Source of the DNA: Flavobacteriales bacterium
Lineage (GTDB): Bacteria; Bacteroidota; Bacteroidia; Flavobacteriales_D; Crocinitomicaceae
Reading direction: 5' to 3'
Length of the DNA: 64,000 nt
NCBI GenBank assembly: GCA_947470515.1
Contig: CANITF010000011.1
Span: 1 to 64,000 of the forward strand
The notes beneath the pieces were generated by a model. That model had not been told where the DNA came from, ran no database searches, and saw nothing but the letters and a program-made list of their open reading frames with translations. The position numbers and the translations under genes are program-made. Positions 1 through 9,335 of the stretch are shown here, in pieces (the stretch's first letter is position 1; the number at the start of each line of letters is the position of its first letter).

Positions 1-900
1 ACAGCAAATGGAACGACGGTTACATCTTCCGTTCTCAATTTAGGAGCATTGATTCAAAATGCGAACAATGGCCAAGGAATTACACTTAATATAAATGGAA
101 GGGCAATCTCTAATTTCAATTTTGCAAATGCAACGGGTGTTTTTCAAAGTACTTTAAATTTAACCCCTGGATTAAATACTATTGTTTTGACTTCGGTTAA
201 TTCATGCGGAACAGATGTTGAAACGATTACCGTTAACTATCAAAATTGCATTGCGCCAGTTATTACAGTTGTTGCACCAACATCAAATGGAACAACAGTT
301 AGTTCAGCTAGTTTTAGTTTGAGTGCCTTGATTTTAAATTCCAACAACGGACAAGGAATTACACTTAATATAAATGGAAGATCAATCTCTAATTTCACCT
401 TTTCAAATGCAACGGGAGTTTTTCAAAGCACTTTAAATTTAACCCCTGGATTAAATACTATTGTTTTGACTTCGGTTAATTCATGTGGAACAGACACTGA
501 GACAATCACTATTAATTATGATAATTGTGTTCCTCCAGTAATTTCAATAACTAATCCAGCTGTAAATGGTACTACTGTTACTTCTCCGACGTATGGTTTT
601 AGTGCATTAATTGAACATACTAATAATGGTCAAGGAATAACGTTAACGCAAAATAACACAGCCATAACAGGGTTTAATTTTAATAATAACCTATCAACCA
701 TGCAGGCGTCAATAACCTTGATTCCAGGCTTGAATACGTTTGTTCTAAGTGCAACTAATTCTTGTGGGAATGATTCAAAAACTGCCACGATTTTCTATAA
801 AACGACCAAGCCAGGAGAAGTAAAACCAATCGACGAAAAAAATAAACCGGAAGTAATTCCACCAACTCCACCAAAAATTCAGGAAGGGAAAGGAGGATAA
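1..900 (+). CDS. Secreted protein with 93-residue Ig-like repeats (5' end missing)
   Basis: The frame is open from base 1, so this is the C-terminal part of a longer protein; the first in-window ATG at 49 lies inside a repeat and is not the start. Three tandem repeats are visible, with the NGTTV motif recurring at 7, 286 and 565, exactly 279 bp (93 residues) apart. Each carries NNGQGITL, a PGLNT motif and a Cys pair around NSCG and NC. The beta-rich, Ser/Thr/Asn-rich composition suggests an Ig-like sandwich, which is inference. Repeats 1 and 2 are nearly identical and the third is diverged. The C-terminus is a short Pro/Lys/Glu-rich tail rather than a recognisable T9SS sorting domain. The function is unknown and probably lies at the surface or in the periplasm. 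A strong hairpin terminator follows. Confidence 0.75.
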   Translation, partial: TANGTTVTSSVLNLGALIQNANNGQGITLNINGRAISNFNFANATGVFQSTLNLTPGLNTIVLTSVNSCGTDVETITVNYQNCIAPVITVVAPTSNGTTVSSASFSLSALILNSNNGQGITLNINGRSISNFTFSNATGVFQSTLNLTPGLNTIVLTSVNSCGTDTETITINYDNCVPPVISITNPAVNGTTVTSPTYGFSALIEHTNNGQGITLTQNNTAITGFNFNNNLSTMQASITLIPGLNTFVLSATNSCGNDSKTATIFYKTTKPGEVKPIDEKNKPEVIPPTPPKIQEGKGG

Positions 901-920
901 TAACAAATTAACCAATTAAT

Positions 921-955
921 AAAAAGCCAACTGTCCATCGATGGTTGGCTTTTTA
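921..955 (+). terminator. Rho-independent terminator
   Basis: An 11-bp stem (921-931 with 944-954) surrounds a 12-nt loop and runs into T-rich sequence. It lies about 20 bp past the stop of the repeat protein. Confidence 0.75.
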
Positions 956-1040
956 TTTAATATTCATAGCATTAATTACCTTTTAATTTTTAAAAATCAA
1001 TTCATCTAATTATATTCGCAGCTTATAAAGAATATAAGAA

Positions 1041-3248
1041 ATGGCATTAATTGGAAAAATTAGAGAAAAATCTACGTTACTTGTAATAATTATTGGTATT
1101 GCATTGTTTGCATTCATCATGGGAGATTGGGAAAAAATCACAGGTGGGAGTAAGGATGAAACTGGATATGGTACAGTTTATGGGGAAATGTTAGACTATA
1201 AGGAATACGAAGAAGCAAGTCTTAAATTTCAAGAACAAGATAAAACTCAATTTGCTCAGCAACAAAGAGAATACACGCAAAAAGATCAAGATGCATCAGC
1301 TGATAAAGCATGGAACTATGTAGTTGAGACTACAATTTTCGAAAAAGAATACGAAGCGCTTGGAATTGAAGTGAGTGATGGTGAATTTGATTCCTATTTA
1401 TATGGGCGAGATGGGTTTACTGTTATGCCAGAATTACAGCAAGGATTTACTGATTCTATAACTGGTTTGTTTAATGCAAAGTTGTTAGAAAAAAGAATTG
1501 GGGAAATGGAATCTTCCGATGATGTTAAAGTTCAAAAACAATGGGAAGACAGCAAGAAATATTATACAGATAAAAGAAAACAAGAAAAGTATTTTGCATT
1601 ATTAGGTCAAGGAATTTATGTGACTAAATTAGAAGCTGAAGAAGAATATTTAGCTCAAAAAGAGATTAAAAGTATTTCTTATGTGGTTAGAAGATACAGC
1701 GAAATCAGCGACGATGATATTAAAATTTCTGATTCTGATTTGAAGAAGTATTATGAAGAGCATAAAAATGATAAGAAATACGAAAACAAAACTGCTAGTA
1801 GAGAGGTTCGTTATTTCGATGTTGTAATCAATCCTTCAAGACAAGATTCAATGAAGTTTGGTAAAGTAATGAATGAATTGAAAAAAGGATTTATTTCATC
1901 TACAAACGACTCTTTGTATGTTTTAAAAAATAGTGATATGAAATTCTACTCTTCTTCAAAAATTGCAACAGCAGTTCCCGAAGATAATGAGAAAGCACAA
2001 AAACTTCAATCTTACCCAAAATATTTAGATACAGTTTTCAAAACTGCTACTGTTGGTCAAATTGTAGGTCCATACGAAAGCAAAGGCGGAGTTGTTATTT
2101 CTAAAGTTATTGGTTTTACACCTACAAGATTAAAATCAAGACATATTTTGTTGGCAACAAATCAATCAAAGGATAAAAAACTGATCGCCCAAAAACAAAA
2201 AATGGCTGATAGTTTGGTTAAACTTATCACAAAAGACAATTTTGCTGAATTTGTTACTAAATTCAGTGAAGATAAAGGTTCTGTTCCAACGGGTGGATTA
2301 ATTGACAATTTCATTGAAGCAGACATGGTTCCAGAATTTGCAACTTTCTGTGCTACTAAACCAATTGGTTATATTGGAACTGTAAAATCTGATTTCGGAA
2401 TTCATATTATTGAAGTTTTAGAAAGAGACGCTACAACATTCCCTTTATTAGCTTCAGTTCAAAAAACATTCAAAGCTAGTCAAGAAACAATAGACAGAAA
2501 AGATAGTGAGGTTTATAGTTTATTGTATGAGTTAGAATCAAAAATGTCTAAGAAAACTGAAGTGAAAGCGAAAGTAGAGTTGTTTGATACAATTGCTATA
2601 AAGGCTGGATATATGGTTCGACCATTAAGTATTTTAGATGATAGTCCGAAATTATATGGTTTTACAACACCATTGGCTGAGGATAAAATTTTGAAATTGG
2701 CTTTTTCTGATGAATCATTGGCAGGTGATTTGTCTTCAGCTCCAATTAAAGATAAGGACCGTTATATAATTGCGATGGTCTCTTCTATTCGCGAAAAAGG
2801 AGCTCCAACTTTTGAAGATGCAGAAGTGTTGATGAAACGAGATATGATTGAAGACCGAAAAGCACAGCGTTTTACAAATCAATTATTGAAAGATAAAAGC
2901 TTGCAAGGGATGGCGAAACGCGCCAACACCCAAGTAATGAAAGGAGAAGTAACATTTGCTAATCCTCAAATTACAGGAGCAGGTTACGAAGCTGAGGTTA
3001 TAGGTGCTTTATTTTCAGGATTGAAAGATGGTCAAAAAACACTTCCTTTAAAAGGTAAAATTGGAGTCTATGTAGTTCGAATCGACAAAACTACAAAAGC
3101 TCCAACAGCAGCAAATTACAATGCTGAACGCGACCAACTTTTAGGAGCAATTCAAGGTAATTTACAAGGTCAAATTCTAACTGCTTTAAAGAAGAAAGCG
3201 GAAGTAATGGATAACCGTAGATTCCTAAAAGCGGGAATTAGAAGATAA
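1041..3248 (+). CDS. PpiD-like peptidylprolyl isomerase / periplasmic chaperone
   Basis: 735 residues. A short cytoplasmic N-terminus (MALIGKIREKS) is followed by one membrane anchor at about residues 12-30, then a SurA_N-like helical region, a parvulin (PPIC-type) domain at about 365-465 (SRHILLA, then GGLIDNF, then GIHIIEVLER) and a long C-terminal region. This order matches PpiD-type proteins, which are anchored in the inner membrane and help secreted or outer-membrane proteins fold in the periplasm. Bacteroidota versions are often annotated simply as peptidylprolyl isomerase or SurA N-terminal domain protein. Such a chaperone suits a genome rich in outer-membrane and T9SS cargo proteins. 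Catalytic activity of the parvulin domain is not proven from sequence. It is probably a single-gene unit, with a terminator on each side. Confidence 0.85.
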   Translation: MALIGKIREKSTLLVIIIGIALFAFIMGDWEKITGGSKDETGYGTVYGEMLDYKEYEEASLKFQEQDKTQFAQQQREYTQKDQDASADKAWNYVVETTIFEKEYEALGIEVSDGEFDSYLYGRDGFTVMPELQQGFTDSITGLFNAKLLEKRIGEMESSDDVKVQKQWEDSKKYYTDKRKQEKYFALLGQGIYVTKLEAEEEYLAQKEIKSISYVVRRYSEISDDDIKISDSDLKKYYEEHKNDKKYENKTASREVRYFDVVINPSRQDSMKFGKVMNELKKGFISSTNDSLYVLKNSDMKFYSSSKIATAVPEDNEKAQKLQSYPKYLDTVFKTATVGQIVGPYESKGGVVISKVIGFTPTRLKSRHILLATNQSKDKKLIAQKQKMADSLVKLITKDNFAEFVTKFSEDKGSVPTGGLIDNFIEADMVPEFATFCATKPIGYIGTVKSDFGIHIIEVLERDATTFPLLASVQKTFKASQETIDRKDSEVYSLLYELESKMSKKTEVKAKVELFDTIAIKAGYMVRPLSILDDSPKLYGFTTPLAEDKILKLAFSDESLAGDLSSAPIKDKDRYIIAMVSSIREKGAPTFEDAEVLMKRDMIEDRKAQRFTNQLLKDKSLQGMAKRANTQVMKGEVTFANPQITGAGYEAEVIGALFSGLKDGQKTLPLKGKIGVYVVRIDKTTKAPTAANYNAERDQLLGAIQGNLQGQILTALKKKAEVMDNRRFLKAGIRR

Positions 3249-3265
3249 TTATATTAATATTTTTG

Positions 3266-3300
3266 AAAAAGGGCTATTCTAATTGGATGGCCCTTTTTGT
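3266..3300 (+). terminator. Terminator between convergent ppiD-like gene and dprA
   Basis: A 9-bp stem, AAAAAGGGC (3266-3274) with GCCCTTTTT (3290-3298), has A and T runs on either side, so it can end transcription from both directions. It ends just before the dprA stop at 3302. Confidence 0.75.
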
Positions 3301-3301
3301 T

Positions 3302-4405
3302 TTATATCAAGCAATATTTTTTACCGGGCAATGCTTTAATTACTCCTTTCATTTCTAGGTGAAAAAGCTCAACATTTATTATTGAAACAGGTTTTTTTGT
3401 GCGAAGAGATATCACATCAATATGTTCACCGTTTGTTTGATCTAACAATGCGCAGATTTCTTTTTCTTGATCAGATAACTCAATAAAACAAACTCGTTGT
3501 GCACCCGTCTTATTTTCTTTTAAACTGTCCCAATTCATTTGTTTTAGAAAATCCTTACCATTTAACAACAGATGCGCTTGTTGTTTTTGGATCAAAAGAT
3601 TACAACCAGCAGAATGTATTTGGCCAACATTTCCGGGAAAAGCAAATACATCCCTGTTGTAATCGTTTGCCAAATCAGCAGTAATTAAAGATCCCCCATT
3701 CTTTTTACTTTCAATTACAATTGTAGCATCTGCCATTCCAGCAACAATTCTATTTCTCATTGGGAAATTTTCTCGATCTGGATTTGTCCCGGGAATAAAT
3801 TCCGTCATTAATCCACCATTTAAAAACATCTGTTCTGCCGTAAATTGGTGTATGCTTGGATAGATGCGGTCCAAACCATGACCAAGAACACCAATCGTTT
3901 GAATATTGTGTTTAACGCATAATTGATGTGCACAAATATCAATACCATACGCCATCCCACTGATTACTTGTATTCCTGAATTGGTAATTGATGAAATTAA
4001 TTCTTCACAAAGAACTTTTCCATATTCTGTAGCGGAACGCGTTCCAACAATGGAGATAACGCGAGAGGGGTTAGGGTCAAAATTGCCTTTGCTATACAAT
4101 AAGATTGGAGCATCATCGCATTGCTTCAACCTCCTTGGATAATTATTGTCCAAATAAAAATGAGTGTTGATGTTGTTTCTTTCAATAAAATTAAGTTGTT
4201 CGTCAGCTTTCTTTAGTGCCGCTTCTCGTTTAATTTTTTTGAGAACTGTTTCTCCAATTCCTGTGATTTCTTGAATATGTTTGTATTTACTTTCAAAAAC
4301 AGCATCTAAACTTCCTAATTTGGAAAGTAGTAAACTGGTTTTTTTTGGACCAATTCCATATAGAAATGTTAATGCTATTTGAAGATGAATTTGTGATTTT
4401 TGCAC
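3302..4405 (-). CDS. dprA: DNA-processing protein DprA
   Basis: 367 residues. DprA (Smf) loads RecA onto incoming single-stranded DNA during natural transformation. The N-terminus (about 10-70) has a helix-hairpin-helix-like region (YGIGPKKTSLLL, GIGETVLKKI). The central Rossmann-like DprA core (about 80-290) has the motifs SIVGTRSATEYG, SGMAYGIDICAH, RNRIVAGMAD and SKKNGGSLITADLA, and PGN near 260. A short winged-helix-like C-terminus follows. The start is GTG at 4405. The frame is closed by a stop about 20 bp upstream with no ATG, and no Met codon lies near the N-terminus. The gene is convergent with the ppiD-like gene and divergent from the first TonB receptor. No other competence gene is visible here. 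Confidence 0.93.
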   Translation of the reverse strand: MQKSQIHLQIALTFLYGIGPKKTSLLLSKLGSLDAVFESKYKHIQEITGIGETVLKKIKREAALKKADEQLNFIERNNINTHFYLDNNYPRRLKQCDDAPILLYSKGNFDPNPSRVISIVGTRSATEYGKVLCEELISSITNSGIQVISGMAYGIDICAHQLCVKHNIQTIGVLGHGLDRIYPSIHQFTAEQMFLNGGLMTEFIPGTNPDRENFPMRNRIVAGMADATIVIESKKNGGSLITADLANDYNRDVFAFPGNVGQIHSAGCNLLIQKQQAHLLLNGKDFLKQMNWDSLKENKTGAQRVCFIELSDQEKEICALLDQTNGEHIDVISLRTKKPVSIINVELFHLEMKGVIKALPGKKYCLI

Positions 4406-4564
4406 TATTAAAAAGTTATATTTCTATTGAATTTACGAAATATTTTATGATTGAAGAAATGAAATGTGCGTTGAAATGGTCTTTTTTTTGCGTTTTTTTG
4501 CGTTTTTTCAATTAATTGTTGAAATTTTTCTGCTTTTCTTATAAAGAAGTTTGAATGTTAAAGT

Positions 4565-4572
4565 TATTTTTG
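4565..4572 (+). promoter_or_regulatory. Putative -7 box of the first TonB receptor gene
   Basis: TATTTTTG matches the Bacteroidota -7 consensus TAnnTTTG exactly and lies 29 bp before the ATG at 4602. No convincing -33 TTTG sits at the right spacing, so only the -7 half is supported. Confidence 0.4.
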
Positions 4573-4601
4573 GGAATTGCTAATTAAGATAAAAGCCGCG
4601 A

Positions 4602-6923
4602 ATGAAAATATTATTATTCCTACTGTTTTTCTCTCCTTTATTGACACTGGCCCAAATCGCGGGAAAAGTTATCGGTAAAGAAACGAATGAACCCCTAATT
4701 GGCGCAAAAATAATTGTTTCAAGTGGTGAGAAAGCAGTTACAGATAGTGAAGGGAATTTCCTTTTGTTAACAGACAAGCTCCCAATACAACTTATTGTAA
4801 GCATGTCCAACTATATGACAGACACTGTGGTCATTAATAAATTGGAGGATGTTATTATTCGCTTGTCTATAGACGCAAAAGTGATTTCAACGGTTGTTGT
4901 GTCTGCTGGCCGCCGAAATCAGAAAATTGAAGATGTTTCGGTTTCAATGGAGATTTTGAAGCCAGCCTTAATAAACAACAAAGGAATTACAGACCTCGAG
5001 CAAGCTGTTGATCAAAGCCCCGGAGTTTATGCTATGGACGGCCAGGTAAGCATTAGAGGCGGCGGTGGGTATTCTTATGGCGCAGGAAGTAGAGTGTTGT
5101 TGCTTTGGAATGGAATACCGATGGTTTCGCCTGATTTGGGAGATGCTAAATGGAATTCCGTTCCAATGGAAAATGCTTCTCAAATTGAAATTATGAAAGG
5201 TGCTTCATCAGTTTTATATGGTAGCGGGGCATTAAATGGCGTTATTGCAATGAACGAAAAGGAACCAACTGAAAAAAGAGAATTTCGTGCAAAAATTCAA
5301 AGTGGCGTATACGGTAATCCAAGGAGAGAAAGTTTGAAATGGTGGTCAGCCAATCCAACGTTCCATAATATGGATTTATTTACATCAAAAATGCACAAAA
5401 AAGTTGGTTATAGTATAGCGCTTAATGGATTTACAAACGATGGGTACAGAAAAGGGGAGGTGGAAGATAGAGCGAGAATCAATGGAACTTTCATTTATAA
5501 ATCAAATGCTGCAAATCGGCTAAAAGCTGGACTTACTTATAATTTTCAATATCAATATAGTGGGGCATTTATTTTATGGAAAAGTGATTCATTAGGATAT
5601 ATTGCACTTGGTGGAGATGACCCTAAAGGATCTGGATCATCAGTCTCTTATCAGAAATCAATCCGCTTAAATGTTGACCCCTACCTAAAGTTCTATGATA
5701 AAAACAATAACAAGCATGAATTGAAAACAAGGTATTATCTTGTGTCGACAGGAGATCTGACAAAGTTATATGCTTCTTCAAAGGCTGAAATGTATTATGG
5801 AGATTATCTCTTTCAACATTTCACAAAGAAGAACTCAACGTTATCTGCAGGCCTGACAGGAACATTAAATCATATTATTAGTCCAGTTTTTAAAAATCAT
5901 CAATCTGTGAATATTGCTGGTTATGTTCAGTATGAACTTAAGCTAAAAAAACTCGATTTTACTGCAGGTGCGCGCTTTGAATACTTTAAACAAGATAATC
6001 GAACGCCAGACTCAAAAATAGTCATCCACAATACTGTTATTCCAATTACACCAATAATTAGAGCTGGAGCACATTATAGGCTAGCTAAATTTACACACAT
6101 TAGAGCTTCTTTTGGACAAGGAGTTCGTTTTCCATCTGTTGCTGAACGATTCGCGGCAACGTCAGTTGGAGGAGTAATAATTTTCCCTAATCCTGAAGTA
6201 CAGCCTGAAAAAGGGTGGGCTGCAGAATTAGGGTTTAAGCAAATTGTGAAGATTGGAAATTGGAAGGGATATATTGATGTTGCAGGATTTGTAAATCAAT
6301 ATAACAATATGATGGAGTTTACTTTTGGGATTTATAATCCTGATACAATTTCTTTAAATTTTGTTCCAGGAACCTTAGGGTATATAAAAAATTGGATAGG
6401 TTTTCAATCTCAAAACGCAGAAAAAGCGCGTATATCAGGTGTAGAATTCTCTTTCAATAGCGAGGGAAAAATCGGAAAAGTTGAATTACTATCATTAATT
6501 GGATATACATATATGAATCCTATAAGCTTGAATGCGGATCCAAAGTACACCGCTACTTTTTCTGATTCTGGAACGAATATGCTGAAGTATAGGTTTAAAC
6601 ATTTAGCTAAAATTGATGTTGAGGCAATCTATAAAAAATTTAGTTTGGGTTCATCAATGCGCTATAATAGTTTTATGTCAAATATTGATGCTAAATTCGA
6701 AGATGGGTTTTTAGGGCAAGACTTTTTAGTTGGATTAAAAGATTATCGTGAAAAATATAATAACGGAAGTTTGGTTTTTGATTTAAGAATGGCCTATAAA
6801 TTCAAAGATGAACTGAGGGTAGGATTTATTGTTAACAACTTCTTAAATGCAGAATATGTAAGTAGACCTGCTGATATTCAAGCCCCTCGAAATTTCATTG
6901 TTCAAGTTCAATTAGCATTATAA
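4602..6923 (+). CDS. TonB-dependent outer-membrane receptor (paralogue 1)
   Basis: 773 residues. An 18-residue signal peptide ends in TLAQ. It is followed by a carboxypeptidase-regulatory-like beta domain (about 19-95, with EPLIGAKI and TDSEGNF), a TonB-box-like TVVVSAGRR near 98, a plug domain (about 105-225, with SIRGGGGYSYG and IEIMKGASSVLYGSGALNG) and a 22-stranded-type barrel ending in a hydrophobic strand (FIVQVQLAL). The family imports siderophores, cobalamin, glycans or peptides using TonB energy. The substrate cannot be told, and no SusD partner, regulator or hydrolase is adjacent, which argues against a polysaccharide utilisation locus. The next gene is a close paralogue, so the pair arose by tandem duplication. 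Confidence 0.9.
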   Translation: MKILLFLLFFSPLLTLAQIAGKVIGKETNEPLIGAKIIVSSGEKAVTDSEGNFLLLTDKLPIQLIVSMSNYMTDTVVINKLEDVIIRLSIDAKVISTVVVSAGRRNQKIEDVSVSMEILKPALINNKGITDLEQAVDQSPGVYAMDGQVSIRGGGGYSYGAGSRVLLLWNGIPMVSPDLGDAKWNSVPMENASQIEIMKGASSVLYGSGALNGVIAMNEKEPTEKREFRAKIQSGVYGNPRRESLKWWSANPTFHNMDLFTSKMHKKVGYSIALNGFTNDGYRKGEVEDRARINGTFIYKSNAANRLKAGLTYNFQYQYSGAFILWKSDSLGYIALGGDDPKGSGSSVSYQKSIRLNVDPYLKFYDKNNNKHELKTRYYLVSTGDLTKLYASSKAEMYYGDYLFQHFTKKNSTLSAGLTGTLNHIISPVFKNHQSVNIAGYVQYELKLKKLDFTAGARFEYFKQDNRTPDSKIVIHNTVIPITPIIRAGAHYRLAKFTHIRASFGQGVRFPSVAERFAATSVGGVIIFPNPEVQPEKGWAAELGFKQIVKIGNWKGYIDVAGFVNQYNNMMEFTFGIYNPDTISLNFVPGTLGYIKNWIGFQSQNAEKARISGVEFSFNSEGKIGKVELLSLIGYTYMNPISLNADPKYTATFSDSGTNMLKYRFKHLAKIDVEAIYKKFSLGSSMRYNSFMSNIDAKFEDGFLGQDFLVGLKDYREKYNNGSLVFDLRMAYKFKDELRVGFIVNNFLNAEYVSRPADIQAPRNFIVQVQLAL

Positions 6924-7001
6924 TAAATTTTTTATAAGGATATTTAATGAAATTGGTATTTTAGCATTTCATCTTATTTGCAAAGACAATAAAACCTGCT
7001 T

Positions 7002-9335
7002 ATGAAATATATATTACTACTCCTTATTTTAATTCCTTTTTTATCGTTTTCTCAGGTCAATGGTAAAGTGCAAAATACCGAATCTAAGGAACCAATTGTT
7101 GGAGCCAAAATAATTGCATCCAACGGTGAAAAGGTTCTTTCAGATAGTGATGGAAAATTTGGTTTGTTAGCTACAGAGTTCCCAATTACACTTATCACAT
7201 CGATGATTTCTTTTGAAAATGATACAACGATAATTGAAGCGTCAGGGGATATTATTATTTCTTTAGGTAGTCCAATCACTAATATTGGAACAGTCGTCGT
7301 TTCCGCAGGTAGAAGAACTCAAAAAATAGAAGAGGTTCCAATTTCTATGGAGATTATAAAAACCACCATGATTGATAACAAAGGAATAACTGATCTTGAG
7401 CAAGCAGTTGATCAAAGTCCCGGAGTTTATGCCATGGATGGTCAAGTCAGTATTAGAGGAGGAAGTGGTTTTTCTTACGGTGCTGGAAGTAGAGTCTTAT
7501 TGCTTTGGAATGGCGTGCCAATGCTTTCTGGAGATGCTGGTGACACAAAATGGAATTCAATTCCGATGGAACAAACTTCACAAATTGAAATTATGAAAGG
7601 CGCATCGTCGGTATTATACGGAAGTGGGGCATTGAATGGAATAATTTCCTTAACGGAAAGAGAACCTGGTCCAAAGGCTGACACAAGAATAAAACTGATG
7701 TCAGGAGTATACGGCAACCCTAAGCGTGAAACATTAAAATGGTGGTCAACAAATCCGATGTTTTATCAAGTAGAAGCATATCATGGAAAAATGTTGAAAA
7801 ACATAGGGTATACAATCTCAACAACTGCCTTTAAAAACCAAGGATACCGCCAAGGTGAGACCGAAGATCGGGCTAGAATCAGTGGAACAATTTTTATTCG
7901 ACCAATTAAACTTAGAAATTTAAAAAGTGGTATTGGATACAATGTTCAATATCAAAAAACAGGAAATTTTTTAATCTGGCAAAGTGACACCTTTGCTTAT
8001 ACCCCAAATGGAGGTGCGGATACAAGCCTTGCCACTTCGACATTAACGTATAATACTGGACTAAGACTAAGTGTAGACCCCTATATTAAATACACAGATA
8101 AATATTCAAATAAGCACAATTTAAAAACGCGTTTTTATTATATAGATAATCAAAACATAACGAACAAAGCCCAAAGTTCTACTGCATCAGTTTCATATGC
8201 TGATTATCAATTTCAGAGGACTTGGAATAAATCAATTGTACTTACAGCTGGAACAACAATAACATATAACTCCGTTAATTCGGCTTTATTCGGCAATCAT
8301 CATTCAACGAATTCAGCTTTGTATGGTCAGTATGAGCATAAAATTGGCAAACTGGATTTAACCGCTGGCGTGAGACTTGAATATTTTGAACAAGACAATA
8401 GAACAGGGGATTCGGATTTCTATTTCGGTAGTTTAGAAAACTTGAACAAAATTCCAGTTACACCAATTGCCCGAATCGGGATTCATTATCAAATTGCAAA
8501 ATTCACCCATTTACGAGCTTCTTTTGGACAAGGTGTTCGTTATCCATCAGTAGCTGAAAGATACACTGTAACAAGTGTCGGAGCTTTGAATGTATTTCCA
8601 AATCCGGATTTAAAGCCAGAAAAAGGTTGGGCTGCAGAGATTGGTGTTAAGCAAGGGGTGAAGATGGGTGAATGGAAAGGATTAATTGACGTTGCTGGGT
8701 TTATTAATCAGTATTCGAATATGATGGAGTTTACTTTTGGCCTTTTCCCAGACCCAACTATTCCCTTGTCTTTTGATCCAAATAGTCCTGGATACATCAA
8801 TAATTTCCTTGGATTTCAAGCTCAAAATGCTGAAAAAGCGCGCATTACAGGTGTTGAGTTCTCTTTTAACAGTCAGGGCAAAATAAAAGAAGTTGAATTA
8901 GTTACGTTAATAGGTTACACGTATATGAATCCTATAAGTATGAATTCGAATCCTGCTTATACCTCAAATTTTTCAGATTCTGGAAGTACCATGTTAAAAT
9001 ACCGATTTAAACATTTAGCAAAAGCGGATGTTGAGGCAACTTGGAAAAAAATAAGCTTAGGCGCATCTGTCAGATACAACAGTTTTATGGAAAACATTGA
9101 CAAAACGTTTGAAGACGGTGTTTTTGGAACTCAAATATTACCTGGGTTGAAACAATATAGAGCGCTTAATCAGGAGGGCAGTTTAGTTGTAGACATGAGG
9201 GTAGGATATAATTTTAAAGAACATTATAGAGTAGGATTCATGATTAATAATCTTCTAAATGCAGAATATTCAACGCGACCAGGCGATATTCAAGCTCCAA
9301 GGACGTTTATGCTCCAAGTGCAAATGAAATTTTAA
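7002..9335 (+). CDS. TonB-dependent outer-membrane receptor (paralogue 2)
   Basis: 777 residues with the same architecture as the preceding gene: an 18-residue signal peptide ending in SFSQ, a carboxypeptidase-regulatory-like domain (EPIVGAKI, SDSDGKF), VVVSAGRR, a plug with DQSPGVYAMDGQVSIRGG, and a barrel. Conservation with paralogue 1 is highest in the plug and in barrel strands such as THLRASFGQGVR and GYTYMNPIS. It is lower in the regulatory-like domain and in the loops around residues 300-450, where ligand-contacting loops would lie. This pattern suggests duplication followed by divergence of ligand preference, which is inference. The stop codon TAA shares one base with the ATG of kdsB (TAATG), so translation is probably coupled. 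Confidence 0.9.
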   Translation: MKYILLLLILIPFLSFSQVNGKVQNTESKEPIVGAKIIASNGEKVLSDSDGKFGLLATEFPITLITSMISFENDTTIIEASGDIIISLGSPITNIGTVVVSAGRRTQKIEEVPISMEIIKTTMIDNKGITDLEQAVDQSPGVYAMDGQVSIRGGSGFSYGAGSRVLLLWNGVPMLSGDAGDTKWNSIPMEQTSQIEIMKGASSVLYGSGALNGIISLTEREPGPKADTRIKLMSGVYGNPKRETLKWWSTNPMFYQVEAYHGKMLKNIGYTISTTAFKNQGYRQGETEDRARISGTIFIRPIKLRNLKSGIGYNVQYQKTGNFLIWQSDTFAYTPNGGADTSLATSTLTYNTGLRLSVDPYIKYTDKYSNKHNLKTRFYYIDNQNITNKAQSSTASVSYADYQFQRTWNKSIVLTAGTTITYNSVNSALFGNHHSTNSALYGQYEHKIGKLDLTAGVRLEYFEQDNRTGDSDFYFGSLENLNKIPVTPIARIGIHYQIAKFTHLRASFGQGVRYPSVAERYTVTSVGALNVFPNPDLKPEKGWAAEIGVKQGVKMGEWKGLIDVAGFINQYSNMMEFTFGLFPDPTIPLSFDPNSPGYINNFLGFQAQNAEKARITGVEFSFNSQGKIKEVELVTLIGYTYMNPISMNSNPAYTSNFSDSGSTMLKYRFKHLAKADVEATWKKISLGASVRYNSFMENIDKTFEDGVFGTQILPGLKQYRALNQEGSLVVDMRVGYNFKEHYRVGFMINNLLNAEYSTRPGDIQAPRTFMLQVQMKF

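Noticed and set aside
4450-4520. T-rich tract with repeated TTTTTTGCG before the first TonB receptor gene
   Set aside because: It has no paired arm for a terminator and no regular unit; treated as AT-rich promoter-region DNA.
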